From: Peptostreptococcus stomatis DSM 17678
Lineage (GTDB): Bacteria; Bacillota; Clostridia; Peptostreptococcales; Peptostreptococcaceae
Length of the DNA stretch: 64,000 nt
Direction: 5' to 3'
NCBI RefSeq assembly: GCF_000147675.1
Contig: NZ_ADGQ01000057.1
Location: 1-64,000, forward strand
Part shown: piece by piece, positions 53,049-62,354 of the stretch
Layout: each line of letters begins with the position of its first letter
Position numbering within the stretch: the stretch's first letter is position 1
Translations under genes and position numbers: made by a program
Notes under the pieces: model-generated
Told to the model about the DNA's origin: nothing
Databases searched by the model: none
Seen by the model: only the letters and a program-made list of their open reading frames with translations

Positions 53049-53798
53049 TTGGATAGGGTAGCATTTTCTATTTTTGGGATAGATATAATGTGGTATGGTA
53101 TCTTAATAGCCAGTGGTATTTTACTGGCAGTACTAGTTTCTTCCAGGGAGGCATCTAGACTGGGTTATAAGGAAGGGCAAGTGACTGATATTTGTCTTTT
53201 TGCTGTACCCCTTGGCATAGTGGGAGCCAGGCTATATTATGTAGCCTTTAACTGGTCCCAGTATGCAGGTGATTTTAGGGAAATAATAAATATAAGAGGT
53301 GGTGGCCTTGCTATACATGGTGGAATTTTAGCTGGTATACTTACAGTATGGATATATACAAGGATAAAGAAACTGGAATTTTTCAAGACTGCTGATATTC
53401 TGGTCTTGGGCCTACCAATGGCCCAGGCTATAGGCAGGTGGGGGAATTTTATAAACGGAGAGGCCCATGGCGGACCTACAAACCTTCCTTGGGCCATACT
53501 GGTAGATGGTCAGAGGGTCCACCCAACTTTTTTATATGAATCTGTTTGGGACTGGTTAATTTTTATCTATATCTTTATGATAAGAAAAAATAAAAAATAC
53601 GAGGGCCAGCTCCTAGTGGATTATATCTTCCTATATTCCCTAGGCAGGTTCTTTATAGAGGGCCTAAGGACAGATTCCTTGATGTTAGGACCTATTAGGA
53701 TGGCCCAACTTATCAGTCTAGTGGGTATACTTGTAGCACTAGTAGTCAGGTACTTCCTTTTAAAAAGGAAAGCTCTTGAAAAAGAAAGTGGAAAGTAG
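53049..53798 (+). CDS. lgt: Prolipoprotein diacylglyceryl transferase
   Basis: This 249-residue integral membrane enzyme attaches diacylglycerol to the lipobox cysteine of prolipoproteins such as PotD. It has seven hydrophobic segments, the GGLAIHGGI motif near 80-88 and the Lgt signature [14 protein letters not shown] near 132-145. TTG start with GGGAGG upstream. It leads directly into rsmH (8 bp apart). Confidence 0.93.
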   Translation: MDRVAFSIFGIDIMWYGILIASGILLAVLVSSREASRLGYKEGQVTDICLFAVPLGIVGARLYYVAFNWSQYAGDFREIINIRGGGLAIHGGILAGILTVWIYTRIKKLEFFKTADILVLGLPMAQAIGRWGNFINGEAHGGPTNLPWAILVDGQRVHPTFLYESVWDWLIFIYIFMIRKNKKYEGQLLVDYIFLYSLGRFFIEGLRTDSLMLGPIRMAQLISLVGILVALVVRYFLLKRKALEKESGK

Positions 53799-53805
53799 GG
53801 AAAAG

Positions 53806-54741
53806 ATGGAATTTAATCATGTGTCAGTTCTTTTAAATGAATGTATTGAAAATTTGAATATAAAGCCTGATGGAGTCTATGTGGACTGTACAATGGGTGG
53901 GGCTGGTCACAGCAGGGAAATAGCAAAGCGCCTATCAGATAAGGGTAGGTTGGTTTGCTTTGACCAGGATATTAACGCCATCAATGTTGCAAAAGATCGT
54001 CTGAAAGAGTACAATGATAGGGTGGTTCTGGTCCATAGTAACTTTGAAAACTTGAAGGAAGAACTAGAATCCAGGGGCATATTCAAGATTGATGGTGTCC
54101 TAGCTGATTTGGGGGTTTCATCCCACCAGCTGGATGAAGCAGATAGGGGCTTTTCCTATATGCATGATGCCCGTCTTGATATGAGGATGGACGATAGGGC
54201 TTCTATGTCTGCCTGGCAGGTTGTAAATGAGTATTCTCAGGAGGACCTTTATACTATAATCAAGGATTATGGTGAAGAAAAGTGGGCCAAGAGGATAGCT
54301 GAATTTATAGTCAAAGAAAGGGCTGACCACAGTATAGATACAACATTTGACCTGGTTGATGTCATCAAGAAGGCCATACCTAAGGGGGCCAGGATTGATG
54401 GACCTCATCCAGCCAAGAGAACCTTCCAGGCCATAAGGATAGAGGTAAACAACGAGCTAGGTGTAATAAATAAAATGATAAGAGATGCAGTCTCCATGAT
54501 GAATAAGGGGGGCAGGATCTGTATCATAACCTTCCATTCCCTTGAGGATAGGATAGTAAAAAATGAGTTTAGGGACCTCAACAAGGACTGTATATGTCCT
54601 CCTGAACTACCATTTTGCCAGTGTAATAAGAAGAGCGAACTTAAGATTATAACGAGAAAGCCAATCCTACCAAGTGAGGAAGAGGTAGACTTTAATCCAA
54701 GGTCAAGGAGCTCTAAGTTGAGGGTAGGAGAAAAGAAGTAA
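53806..54741 (+). CDS. rsmH: 16S rRNA (cytosine(1402)-N(4))-methyltransferase
   Basis: This 311-residue SAM-dependent enzyme (also called MraW) methylates C1402 in the ribosomal P site. It shows [13 protein letters not shown] at the start, the SAM motif [11 protein letters not shown], the [15 protein letters not shown] motif, and [18 protein letters not shown] 53806 fits the family length and has AGGG upstream; an in-frame TTG at 53776 would overlap lgt. In most Firmicutes rsmH is followed by ftsL and a division transpeptidase gene; here murF follows directly. Confidence 0.95.
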   Translation: MEFNHVSVLLNECIENLNIKPDGVYVDCTMGGAGHSREIAKRLSDKGRLVCFDQDINAINVAKDRLKEYNDRVVLVHSNFENLKEELESRGIFKIDGVLADLGVSSHQLDEADRGFSYMHDARLDMRMDDRASMSAWQVVNEYSQEDLYTIIKDYGEEKWAKRIAEFIVKERADHSIDTTFDLVDVIKKAIPKGARIDGPHPAKRTFQAIRIEVNNELGVINKMIRDAVSMMNKGGRICIITFHSLEDRIVKNEFRDLNKDCICPPELPFCQCNKKSELKIITRKPILPSEEEVDFNPRSRSSKLRVGEKK

Positions 54742-54767
54742 ACAATAGCTAGAATAGAGGTGAAAAT

Positions 54768-56177
54768 ATGATTAGCTTAAGAGTTGAAGAAGTCGTCCAA
54801 GCGACCCAGGGACAGCTTGTATGTCAAGGTATGGACGGTGGAGAAATCACCAATATAGTGATAGATAGCAGGCTGGCAGGGCCGGGGGCTATGTTTGTTG
54901 CTATAGTGGGTGAAAGTACGGATGGACACATTTTTTTAGAGTCTGCCCACCAGGAAGGATGTAGATTTTTCTTGGTAAGTAACGAAAGCTATATCACAGA
55001 TAGGTTTAAAGATAGTACCCTTGTTAAGGTTGATAATACAGAAATTGGACTTGGCCTAATAGCCAAATACTATAGGGACATGTTTGACATACCTTTTGTA
55101 GGTATAACAGGCAGTGTAGGTAAGACTACTACCAGGGATATGGTTTATTCTGTTTTAGCGAGCAAGTTTAATACCATAAAAAATGAAAAAAACTACAACA
55201 ATCAATTTGGAGTACCCCTTACCCTTTTCAGGTTAGAACCTGGTCACCAGTGTGCAGTGATAGAAATGGGTATGTCTGGTTTTGGTGAGATAGAATATTT
55301 GGCCAATATAGTTAGGCCTAAGATTGGAATTATAACAAATATAGGTATGTCTCACATAGAACACCTAGGTTCACAAGAGGGTATCTTCAAGGCAAAGATG
55401 GAAATTACATCAGGCTTTGACCAGACTTCATCACTTATAATAAACGGGGATGATAGTTATTTAAGGACTGAGCTTGAGAGATATAGAAATAGTCAAAAGG
55501 ATTCATATAAGGTATACTCTTTTGGTATGGAGCTTCAAAATGACTTGTGTTGTAAGTCGCAGGAAGTGGTAGACCGTGATAAAACCAGGTTTACTTGTTC
55601 TTTTGAAGATGAAACATATGAATTTACTATACCTTGTCTAGGCGAACACAATGTCAGAAATGCTATGGCAGCCATCCTGGCTGGCCATATAACGGGGATG
55701 ACTATGGAGGAAATCTCTAAAGGTTTGTTGGATTTTGTGGCAACTGAAAATAGGCAGGATATAATCAAAACTGACAGGTTTACCCTAATCAATGATGTAT
55801 ATAATGCCAGCCCGGATTCTATGATTGCTGCTCTAAAGGTCCTAAAGTTATACAAGGACAGGAGAAGGGTGGCTATTCTTGGAGACTGTCTAGAAATGGG
55901 TCAGTATGCAGAAGAGGGCCACAGGAGGGTAGGCTACCAGTCTATTGATAAGGCCGATATAATTATAACTGCCGGCCATGCAGCCAAATTTATTGGTGTA
56001 GAGGCAATGGAAAGAGGATTTGACCTTAGTAGAGTCTTCCACTTTGAGACTAAGGAAGAATTAATAGACTCCCTTCCAAAAATAGTAGAAGATGGAGATG
56101 TGATTCTCCTAAAAGCATCTAGGGGAATGAAGTTTGAAGATATAGTAGAAGTCTTGAAAGGAGGCTGTCAATGCTAG
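54768..56177 (+). CDS. murF: UDP-N-acetylmuramoyl-tripeptide--D-alanyl-D-alanine ligase
   Basis: This 469-residue Mur ligase completes the UDP-MurNAc pentapeptide. The ATP loop is GITGSVGKTTTRDM (about 111-124), followed by NYNNQFGVPLTLF, EMGMSGFGEI, and NDVYNASPDSM near 345-355, all MurF signatures. GAGGTG precedes the ATG. Its stop overlaps the mraY start (ATGCTAG), so translation is coupled. Confidence 0.95.
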   Translation: MISLRVEEVVQATQGQLVCQGMDGGEITNIVIDSRLAGPGAMFVAIVGESTDGHIFLESAHQEGCRFFLVSNESYITDRFKDSTLVKVDNTEIGLGLIAKYYRDMFDIPFVGITGSVGKTTTRDMVYSVLASKFNTIKNEKNYNNQFGVPLTLFRLEPGHQCAVIEMGMSGFGEIEYLANIVRPKIGIITNIGMSHIEHLGSQEGIFKAKMEITSGFDQTSSLIINGDDSYLRTELERYRNSQKDSYKVYSFGMELQNDLCCKSQEVVDRDKTRFTCSFEDETYEFTIPCLGEHNVRNAMAAILAGHITGMTMEEISKGLLDFVATENRQDIIKTDRFTLINDVYNASPDSMIAALKVLKLYKDRRRVAILGDCLEMGQYAEEGHRRVGYQSIDKADIIITAGHAAKFIGVEAMERGFDLSRVFHFETKEELIDSLPKIVEDGDVILLKASRGMKFEDIVEVLKGGCQC

Positions 56178-57136
56178 GTTTTAGAGAATTAGCCATTACG
56201 AGTTTATTTGCCTTTGTATTGGTACTGATAATGGGGCCAGTTGTTTTACCAGCCCTTCATAGGTTCAAGTTTGGACAGACTGTAAGAGATGATGGACCAC
56301 AGACTCATTTAAAGAAGAATGGTACACCTACTATGGGAGGCCTTATGATTATAGTAGCTATCCTGCTTGTTACATTGATCAGGTCAGGTATAAGTACTGA
56401 TATATTGATGGCCTTATTGTGTATGTTTGGATTTGGACTAGTAGGATTTTTTGATGATATTGTCAAAATCAAGATGACTAGGTCTTTGGGACTTACTCCT
56501 ATACAAAAGATAATAATACAGGTTGTACTAGCTTTTGTTCTTGCCTTTTATAGGTATTGGACTATAGGTTCTGGTGACCAGTTTATAATTCCCTTCGTCA
56601 AGTTTGGTATAAATATAGGTATATTCTATATACCTCTTATGTTGATTGTAATTTTAGGTACAGTAAATGCTGTAAACCTAACTGATGGTTTAGATGGTCT
56701 TGCTTCAGGTATTACTGCCGTAGTATCTGCCTTCTTTGTGGTATTTGCATTTGTGGTCGCAGAAAATTTTGGCATATCACAGATGGCTGCAGCGACACTA
56801 GGCGCCTGTATTGGTTTCTTGTGGTTTAATGTAAATCCGGCCAGAGTATTTATGGGAGATACGGGATCTATGGCCCTAGGTGGTGCTGTAACAGCCTTTG
56901 CCTTGTTTACTAACTCGGTTTTAATTATACCTATAGTTGGGGGCATATATTTCGCAGAGGCCCTATCTGTTATAATACAGGTTATGTATTTCAAGAAGAC
57001 TAGAAAGAGGATCTTTAAGATGGCCCCATTACACCACCACTATGAACAGTGTGGATGGCCAGAAACTAAGGTTGTATTTATCTTTTGGCTGGTATCTATA
57101 GTCCTTGCCTTGATAGGACTAGTAGCCATGTTTTAA
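56171..57136 (+). CDS. mraY: Phospho-N-acetylmuramoyl-pentapeptide-transferase
   Basis: This 321-residue enzyme with ten membrane helices makes lipid I from UDP-MurNAc-pentapeptide and undecaprenyl phosphate. The aspartate motifs GFFDDIVK and NLTDGLDGLASG and the histidine-rich loop MAPLHHHYEQCG are all present. It overlaps murF by seven bases. A 108-bp gap with only a small CTAAG/CTTAG hairpin separates it from murD. Confidence 0.95.
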   Translation: MLGFRELAITSLFAFVLVLIMGPVVLPALHRFKFGQTVRDDGPQTHLKKNGTPTMGGLMIIVAILLVTLIRSGISTDILMALLCMFGFGLVGFFDDIVKIKMTRSLGLTPIQKIIIQVVLAFVLAFYRYWTIGSGDQFIIPFVKFGINIGIFYIPLMLIVILGTVNAVNLTDGLDGLASGITAVVSAFFVVFAFVVAENFGISQMAAATLGACIGFLWFNVNPARVFMGDTGSMALGGAVTAFALFTNSVLIIPIVGGIYFAEALSVIIQVMYFKKTRKRIFKMAPLHHHYEQCGWPETKVVFIFWLVSIVLALIGLVAMF

Positions 57137-57244
57137 TGATATAGCAATTTGAAAGTTGGGGCATGGATTTACTGGCCCTTAAGATATAGTTGGTGGAGTC
57201 TAAGAACTTAGCCGACTGACAAAATTGAAATGAAGGTGACTATA

Positions 57245-58609
57245 ATGAGTAAGAAAATATTAGTGGTTGGTATGGCCAGGTCAGGACTTGCAGCAGTCAA
57301 GTACCTTGCCAAGAAGGGCTATTCAGTAGTTGTAAATGACTCCAAACCTGAGGAAGAACTTGGACAAGTATTGGACGAATTAAAGGCCTATCAGGGTCTA
57401 GAGTATGTACTGGGTAAGAATCCAAGCGAGGAAGTCCTAAGACAGGTAGACTTGGCTCTTGTTTCTCCAGGGGTTCCACTTGAACTTGATTTCTTGGTTA
57501 AACTAAGGGAGATGGGCAAGGAGGTAATCAGTGAGGTTGAACTAGCCTACAGGGAAGGCCAAGAAAAGAATATAAAATTCATAGGTATTACAGGTACAAA
57601 TGGTAAGACTACGACTACTTCAATAGTAGGTGAGATATGCAAGGAGGCAGGGCTAGATACCTATGTGGTCGGTAACATAGGAAATCCAGCCATAAGTGCA
57701 GTTGAAGAGGCCCAGCCAGGAGCAGTTTTAGTAATTGAGTTGTCAAGTTTCCAGCTTGAAGCCGTTTATGATTTTAGGCCAGAGGTTTCCACAGTCTTAA
57801 ACTTAACTGAGGACCATATGAATAGACACCATACTATGGAAAATTATGCCAAGGCTAAGGCTAATATATTTGCTAAACAGACACCAGAAAGTGTATGTGT
57901 ATTGAATTATGATGATCCAATAACAAGGGACATGGGAAATACTTGCCAGGCTAGACCAGTTTATTTTTCTAGACAGTCCAGGCCGGAAGCAGGTATCTAC
58001 CTTGATGATAATAAGAATATTATCGCTGTTAAGGACGGTAGGGAAGTTGAAATAGTAAATGCTGAAGACCTGAGCCTACCAGGTGGTCACAACCTGGAAA
58101 ACTCTATGGCTGCCATAGGGCTTTGCCTTCATTTTGGTATAGACAAGGAGATAATAAAGAAGGTATTGACTACTTTTAAGGCTGTAGAACATAGGTTAGA
58201 ATATGTCAATACTGTGAATGGAGTTGTATATGTAAACGACTCTAAAGGGACGAACCCTGATTCTACGATAAAGGCAGTCCAATCATACAAGACACCTATA
58301 ATCTTAATTGCTGGTGGTTATGATAAGGGAAGTGACTTTAGAGAACTCTTTGATATAGCTGTTAATTATGTAAGGACTGTCTTAGTAATAGGCCAGACGG
58401 CTGACCTCATTGCTGATACAGCATTCAAGGCTGGCATCAAGGAAATCTATAAATTGGATAGCCTAAAGGAAGCAGTTATAAAAGCTAGTCAGATTGCAGA
58501 TAAGGATGATGTAGTCCTATTGTCTCCAGCCTGTGCTAGTTGGGGAATGTATAAGAATTACGAGGAAAGAGGACAAGAGTTCAAAGACATAGTAAACAAT
58601 ATTTTATAG
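57245..58609 (+). CDS. murD: UDP-N-acetylmuramoylalanine--D-glutamate ligase
   Basis: This 454-residue Mur ligase adds D-glutamate to UDP-MurNAc-L-alanine. It has a Rossmann start (KKILVVGMARSGLAAVKYL), the ATP loop GITGTNGKTTTTSI (about 112-125), ELSSFQLE and the NDSKGTNPDST motif near 325-335. ATG 57245 has AAGGTGA upstream; an earlier ATG at 57230 forms part of that region and is rejected. It is 15 bp before murG. Confidence 0.95.
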   Translation: MSKKILVVGMARSGLAAVKYLAKKGYSVVVNDSKPEEELGQVLDELKAYQGLEYVLGKNPSEEVLRQVDLALVSPGVPLELDFLVKLREMGKEVISEVELAYREGQEKNIKFIGITGTNGKTTTTSIVGEICKEAGLDTYVVGNIGNPAISAVEEAQPGAVLVIELSSFQLEAVYDFRPEVSTVLNLTEDHMNRHHTMENYAKAKANIFAKQTPESVCVLNYDDPITRDMGNTCQARPVYFSRQSRPEAGIYLDDNKNIIAVKDGREVEIVNAEDLSLPGGHNLENSMAAIGLCLHFGIDKEIIKKVLTTFKAVEHRLEYVNTVNGVVYVNDSKGTNPDSTIKAVQSYKTPIILIAGGYDKGSDFRELFDIAVNYVRTVLVIGQTADLIADTAFKAGIKEIYKLDSLKEAVIKASQIADKDDVVLLSPACASWGMYKNYEERGQEFKDIVNNIL

Positions 58610-58624
58610 AAAAAGGGGAGTATT

Positions 58625-59722
58625 ATGAAAGTTATATTGTCAGGTGGTGGAACTGGAGGTCATGTATATCCAGCTATTGCGATCGCTAACAAGATAAAAG
58701 AACATCATCCGGATGCAGAGATACTTTTTGTAGGAACCAAGGCGGGCATAGAGGCTGAAATAGTTCCAAAGTACGGTTACAGGATAAAGTATATAGATGT
58801 TCAGGGGTTTAGGAGGAAGATAGACTTAGAAAATGTAAAGAGACTTATCAAGTTCCTAAAGTCCTTAGGTGATTCGAAGAGGATAATTAAAAGGTTTAAG
58901 CCAGATTTGGTTATAGGTACAGGTGGCTATGTAAGTGGTTCGGTAGTCCTAAAAGCCAGTAAGATGGGTATTAAGTCCTGCATACATGAGCAGAATTCAT
59001 TCCCTGGTATGACTAACAAGATGTTATCAAAGAATGTAGACATAGTCATGACTAGTTTTGAGGATTCACATAAGAGGTTTCCAGACCAGGCCCAGGATAA
59101 GTTGACCTTTACAGGTAACCCTGTAAGAGACGAAATCCTAAATTCAGACAAGGCTGAATCCAGGAAGAAATTAGGCCTGACTCCTGATGAAAAAATGCTA
59201 TTAGTAGCCGGAGGTAGCGGTGGTTCAGAAGAGATTAATAATGCTCTAAAGAAACTAATACCGGCCCTTGTTAAGGATAAGATTGCCTTTACAATAGCTA
59301 CTGGTAGGGCCTACTATGACCAATTCATGAAAGATTATGGTGACCTTGAATTTGGTCAAAACCAAAAAATACTTCCATATTTAGACGATATGGCCAACAA
59401 CCTGGCTGCTGCAGACCTGGTAATAGGATCTGCAGGTGCAATCTCTATGGCAGAGATGACTGCAATAGGAGTACCAGCCGTAATAGTGCCAAAGGCTTAT
59501 ACAGCTGAAAATCACCAGGAGTATAATGCCAAGAGCCTTGAGAGGGCTGGCGGGGCTATTTGCATAACTGAAAGAGAATTAAGTGAAGATTCCCTGTATG
59601 ACAATGTACTTGGTCTCCTAAATGATAAGACTAGGTTAGAAGAAATGGCAAAGGCCAGCAGGGCCTTTGGCAAGAGGGATGCCATAGATCAAATATATGA
59701 CAGAATATCTGCTTTTTTGTAA
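58625..59722 (+). CDS. murG: UDP-N-acetylglucosamine:lipid I transferase
   Basis: This 365-residue GT28 enzyme converts lipid I to lipid II on the inner face of the membrane. It shows the SGGGTGGHVYPAIAIA loop at the start, GTGGYVSGSV (about 99-108), HEQNSFPGMTNK and the C-terminal UDP-GlcNAc site GSAGAISMAEMTAIGVPA. GGGGAG precedes the ATG. The gap to ftsZ is 200 bp; ftsW, which usually lies next to murG, is absent. Confidence 0.95.
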   Translation: MKVILSGGGTGGHVYPAIAIANKIKEHHPDAEILFVGTKAGIEAEIVPKYGYRIKYIDVQGFRRKIDLENVKRLIKFLKSLGDSKRIIKRFKPDLVIGTGGYVSGSVVLKASKMGIKSCIHEQNSFPGMTNKMLSKNVDIVMTSFEDSHKRFPDQAQDKLTFTGNPVRDEILNSDKAESRKKLGLTPDEKMLLVAGGSGGSEEINNALKKLIPALVKDKIAFTIATGRAYYDQFMKDYGDLEFGQNQKILPYLDDMANNLAAADLVIGSAGAISMAEMTAIGVPAVIVPKAYTAENHQEYNAKSLERAGGAICITERELSEDSLYDNVLGLLNDKTRLEEMAKASRAFGKRDAIDQIYDRISAFL

Positions 59723-59761
59723 ATTATTTATAGATAAATTGCAAAAAAAGTCAAAAATATG

Positions 59762-59791
59762 TTGCATAAGTAGGATAGTTTGAGATATTAT
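59762..59791 (+). promoter_or_regulatory. Candidate promoter of ftsZ
   Basis: TTGCAT (59762-59767) and TATTAT (59786-59791) are 18 bp apart in the 200-bp gap before ftsZ. Further TATAAT-like boxes lie downstream, so other starts are possible. Confidence 0.4.
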
Positions 59792-59846
59792 ATAATAGAT
59801 AGAATGTTATTTATTTTAAATAATATACGATATTTTATGAGTATTA

Positions 59847-59872
59847 TTTATGAATATAATTTATGAATATAA
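59847..59872. repeat. Tandem 13-bp repeat upstream of ftsZ
   Basis: TTTATGAATATAA occurs twice head to tail (59847-59859 and 59860-59872), about 50 bp before the ftsZ start. Each copy holds a TATAA -10-like core. Confidence 0.5.
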
Positions 59873-59922
59873 TTACAGATTATTTAATGATATTAAACTA
59901 TGTTGTGAATGGGGGTTTATAA

Positions 59923-61083
59923 ATGTTAAACTTTGTTGAAGAACAAATCGGAGCTGCCAATATCAAGGTAATAGGTGTAGGTGGCGGTGGAAACAATGCT
60001 ATAAACGTTATGATTAACTCAGGCGTTAGGGGTGTTGAATTTATTTCACTAAATACAGACAAGCAGGCCTTGGAAGCGTCAAAGGCTGAACATATTCTGC
60101 AAATAGGTGAAAAGTTAACTAAAGGTTTGGGCGCAGGTGCAAACCCAGAAAAAGGAAAGAAGGCTGCAGAGGAATCTGCAGATGAAATAGCTAAGGCAAT
60201 AGAAGGTGCTGACATGGTATTCGTAACTGCTGGTATGGGTGGTGGAACAGGTACAGGTGCTGCTCCGGTTGTTGCTAAGATTGCCAAAGAAGCAGGTGCC
60301 CTTACAGTTGCAGTAGTAACTAAGCCTTTCTCTTTTGAAGGTAGGGTAAGGATGAACAAGGCTGAAGAGGGTATATTAGAGTTAAAGAAGAATGTGGATA
60401 CTTTAATAACTATACCAAATGACAAGATTCTTCAGATAATTGAAAAGAGAACGAGTATAACAGATGCCCTTTCTAAGGCAGATGATATATTAAAGCAGGG
60501 TATCCAGTCTATATCTGGTCTTATATCAGAGGCTGCCCTTATCAACCTTGACTTTGCTGACGTTGAAGCAGTAATGAAGGACCAGGGTCTAGCTCATATG
60601 GGTATGGGTATGGCTGCAGGTGAAGATAGGGCCATAGCTGCTGCAAGACAGGCTATAGAATCTCCACTACTAGAAACTACTATAGATGGAGCTAAGGGTG
60701 TCTTGATAAATGTTACAGGTGGAACAGACCTAGGTCTACTAGAAGTTAGTGAAGCTACTGACATCATTAGGCAGAAGTGTGATCCAGATGCAATGATTAT
60801 ATTCGGTGCTGCTACTAGGGAAGATTTCGGTGATGAAATAGTAATCACAGTAGTTGCTACTGGTCTACAGGATAATTCTGACGACTTGTTTACTCCACAG
60901 TTGAGAAGAAACAGCCCAACACCAGTTACACCAAAATATAATGAAATACCAAGAGTAACTGAAAGTCAAAATGTTGAAAATATCAAGCCAGCTGAAGAAA
61001 CTTTCTCAAACAGCTTTGATGATGCTGCTACAGCTAGCGATGATGATATGGTTATTCCTACTTTTTTAAGAAGAAAGAAGTAA
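59923..61083 (+). CDS. ftsZ: Cell division protein FtsZ
   Basis: This 386-residue tubulin homologue forms the cytokinetic ring. The GTP-binding loop [12 protein letters not shown] (about 104-115), the T7 loop region around [11 protein letters not shown] and the N-terminal [12 protein letters not shown] are intact. A linker of about 60 residues leads to the C-terminal binding peptide [13 protein letters not shown], which normally contacts FtsA, SepF or ZapD. ftsA is not adjacent, so tethering may depend on SepF or an unlinked FtsA. GGGGG precedes the ATG. A strong terminator follows. Confidence 0.96.
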   Translation: MLNFVEEQIGAANIKVIGVGGGGNNAINVMINSGVRGVEFISLNTDKQALEASKAEHILQIGEKLTKGLGAGANPEKGKKAAEESADEIAKAIEGADMVFVTAGMGGGTGTGAAPVVAKIAKEAGALTVAVVTKPFSFEGRVRMNKAEEGILELKKNVDTLITIPNDKILQIIEKRTSITDALSKADDILKQGIQSISGLISEAALINLDFADVEAVMKDQGLAHMGMGMAAGEDRAIAAARQAIESPLLETTIDGAKGVLINVTGGTDLGLLEVSEATDIIRQKCDPDAMIIFGAATREDFGDEIVITVVATGLQDNSDDLFTPQLRRNSPTPVTPKYNEIPRVTESQNVENIKPAEETFSNSFDDAATASDDDMVIPTFLRRKK

Positions 61084-61104
61084 ATAAATCAATAGAAAAT
61101 TAGG

Positions 61105-61136
61105 TATGACTCAGCTTTTGTCTGAGTCATATTTTT
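61105..61136 (+). terminator. Terminator between ftsZ and nrdR
   Basis: TATGACTCAG (61105-61114) pairs perfectly with CTGAGTCATA (61122-61131), then TTTTTATA. It ends only about 20 bp before the nrdR start, so nrdR needs readthrough or an upstream promoter inside ftsZ. Confidence 0.88.
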
Positions 61137-61153
61137 ATAAGGGGGATATTAAG

Positions 61154-61621
61154 ATGATTTGTCCATATTGTGAATACAAGGAATCTAAGGTATTAGATTC
61201 AAGGCACATAGACTCTTCTTCTATTAGGAGGAGGAGAGAGTGTGAGAGGTGTAAGAAGAGGTTTACAACTTATGAAAAAATAGAACTTATACCTGTCATG
61301 GTAATTAAGAAGGATGGCAGGAGAGAGTCTTTTGATAGGGACAAGATTAAGTATGGTTTGATAAGGTCATGTGAAAAGTTACCTGTGTCTGTATCAAAGA
61401 TAGATGAATTGGTAGATTCTATAGAGAGTGAAATTAACAAGATGTTTATCAATGAAATAGAGACTACTAAGATTGGTGAGATGGTAATGGACAGGCTTAA
61501 AGATGTAGATGAAGTTGCCTATGTTAGGTTTGCATCAGTTTATAGGCAGTTTAAGGACTTAAATACTTTTGTAAATGAATTGGAATCTATTTTAAAAGAA
61601 AAAAAGGATGATGATAAGTAG
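61154..61621 (+). CDS. nrdR: Ribonucleotide reductase regulator NrdR
   Basis: This 155-residue repressor has an N-terminal zinc ribbon (CPYC at 3-6 and CERC near 31-34, with [13 protein letters not shown]) and an ATP-cone domain (about 46-135; [19 protein letters not shown]). It senses dATP/ATP and represses nrd genes by binding paired NrdR boxes. ATG 61154 has GGGGGAT upstream; the longer frame starting at 61106 would run through the terminator and is rejected. Its TAG overlaps the GTG of the response regulator. Confidence 0.95.
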   Translation: MICPYCEYKESKVLDSRHIDSSSIRRRRECERCKKRFTTYEKIELIPVMVIKKDGRRESFDRDKIKYGLIRSCEKLPVSVSKIDELVDSIESEINKMFINEIETTKIGEMVMDRLKDVDEVAYVRFASVYRQFKDLNTFVNELESILKEKKDDDK

Positions 61622-62301
61622 TGAAGATATTGGTAATTGATGATGAAGAACATATACTAGAATTACTAAAATTTAATCTGGAACTATCCGGTTTTGATGT
61701 TTGTGTATCTACTGAGGCTAATCAGACGATTGAACTTATAGGCAGGGAAAAGCCAGACCTTCTACTCCTGGATTGGATGTTGCCTAAGATTAGCGGTATA
61801 GACATATTAAAGAAGATTAGACAAGACGAGGACATATATGATCTTCCCGTGATAATGTTGACTGCAAAAAATATGGAGGATGATAAAATCCAGGGCCTAA
61901 ATGTAGGGGCAGATGATTACATAACAAAGCCTTTTAGTATTAAGGAACTCATGGCCAGGATCAATACCGTATTGAGAAGATATAGGATCAGTGACAAGTC
62001 CCAACCAGTAATTGAGGCTGGTAATATAGTCTTGAATACAGACCAATACAAACTTACAGTAGATGGTCTTAAGGTAGACCTGACTCGTAAGGAATTTGAA
62101 TTATTAAAACTCCTTATGGAAAATAGGGGAAAGGTCCTTAAGAGGGACTACCTTTTAGAAAAGGTATGGGGTTATGAGTTTTATGGAGAGACCAGGACTG
62201 TAGATGTGCATATTAGACACCTGAGAAAAAAGCTAGGTCTGGATGAGACTAGTGAAAATGGTATAGACACCATAAGGGGTCTTGGTTATAAAATGAAATA
62301 A
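61621..62301 (+). CDS. PhoP/PhoB-type response regulator
   Basis: This 226-residue DNA-binding response regulator has a receiver domain with acidic pair D7-D8, phosphoacceptor D51 (LLLDWMLP), T81 and K103 (ADDYITKPFS), followed by an OmpR/PhoB winged helix (about 130-226, ending VDVHIRHLRKKLG and IRGLGYKM). The GTG overlaps the nrdR stop. The histidine kinase gene follows 53 bp later. PhoP, ResD and WalR relatives share this design; phosphate control is plausible but not shown. Confidence 0.93.
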   Translation: MKILVIDDEEHILELLKFNLELSGFDVCVSTEANQTIELIGREKPDLLLLDWMLPKISGIDILKKIRQDEDIYDLPVIMLTAKNMEDDKIQGLNVGADDYITKPFSIKELMARINTVLRRYRISDKSQPVIEAGNIVLNTDQYKLTVDGLKVDLTRKEFELLKLLMENRGKVLKRDYLLEKVWGYEFYGETRTVDVHIRHLRKKLGLDETSENGIDTIRGLGYKMK

Positions 62302-62354
62302 TAGGACTAAGGGTAGTAAACTTTGTTTATTATCCTTAATTTTTGGAGGTTATT

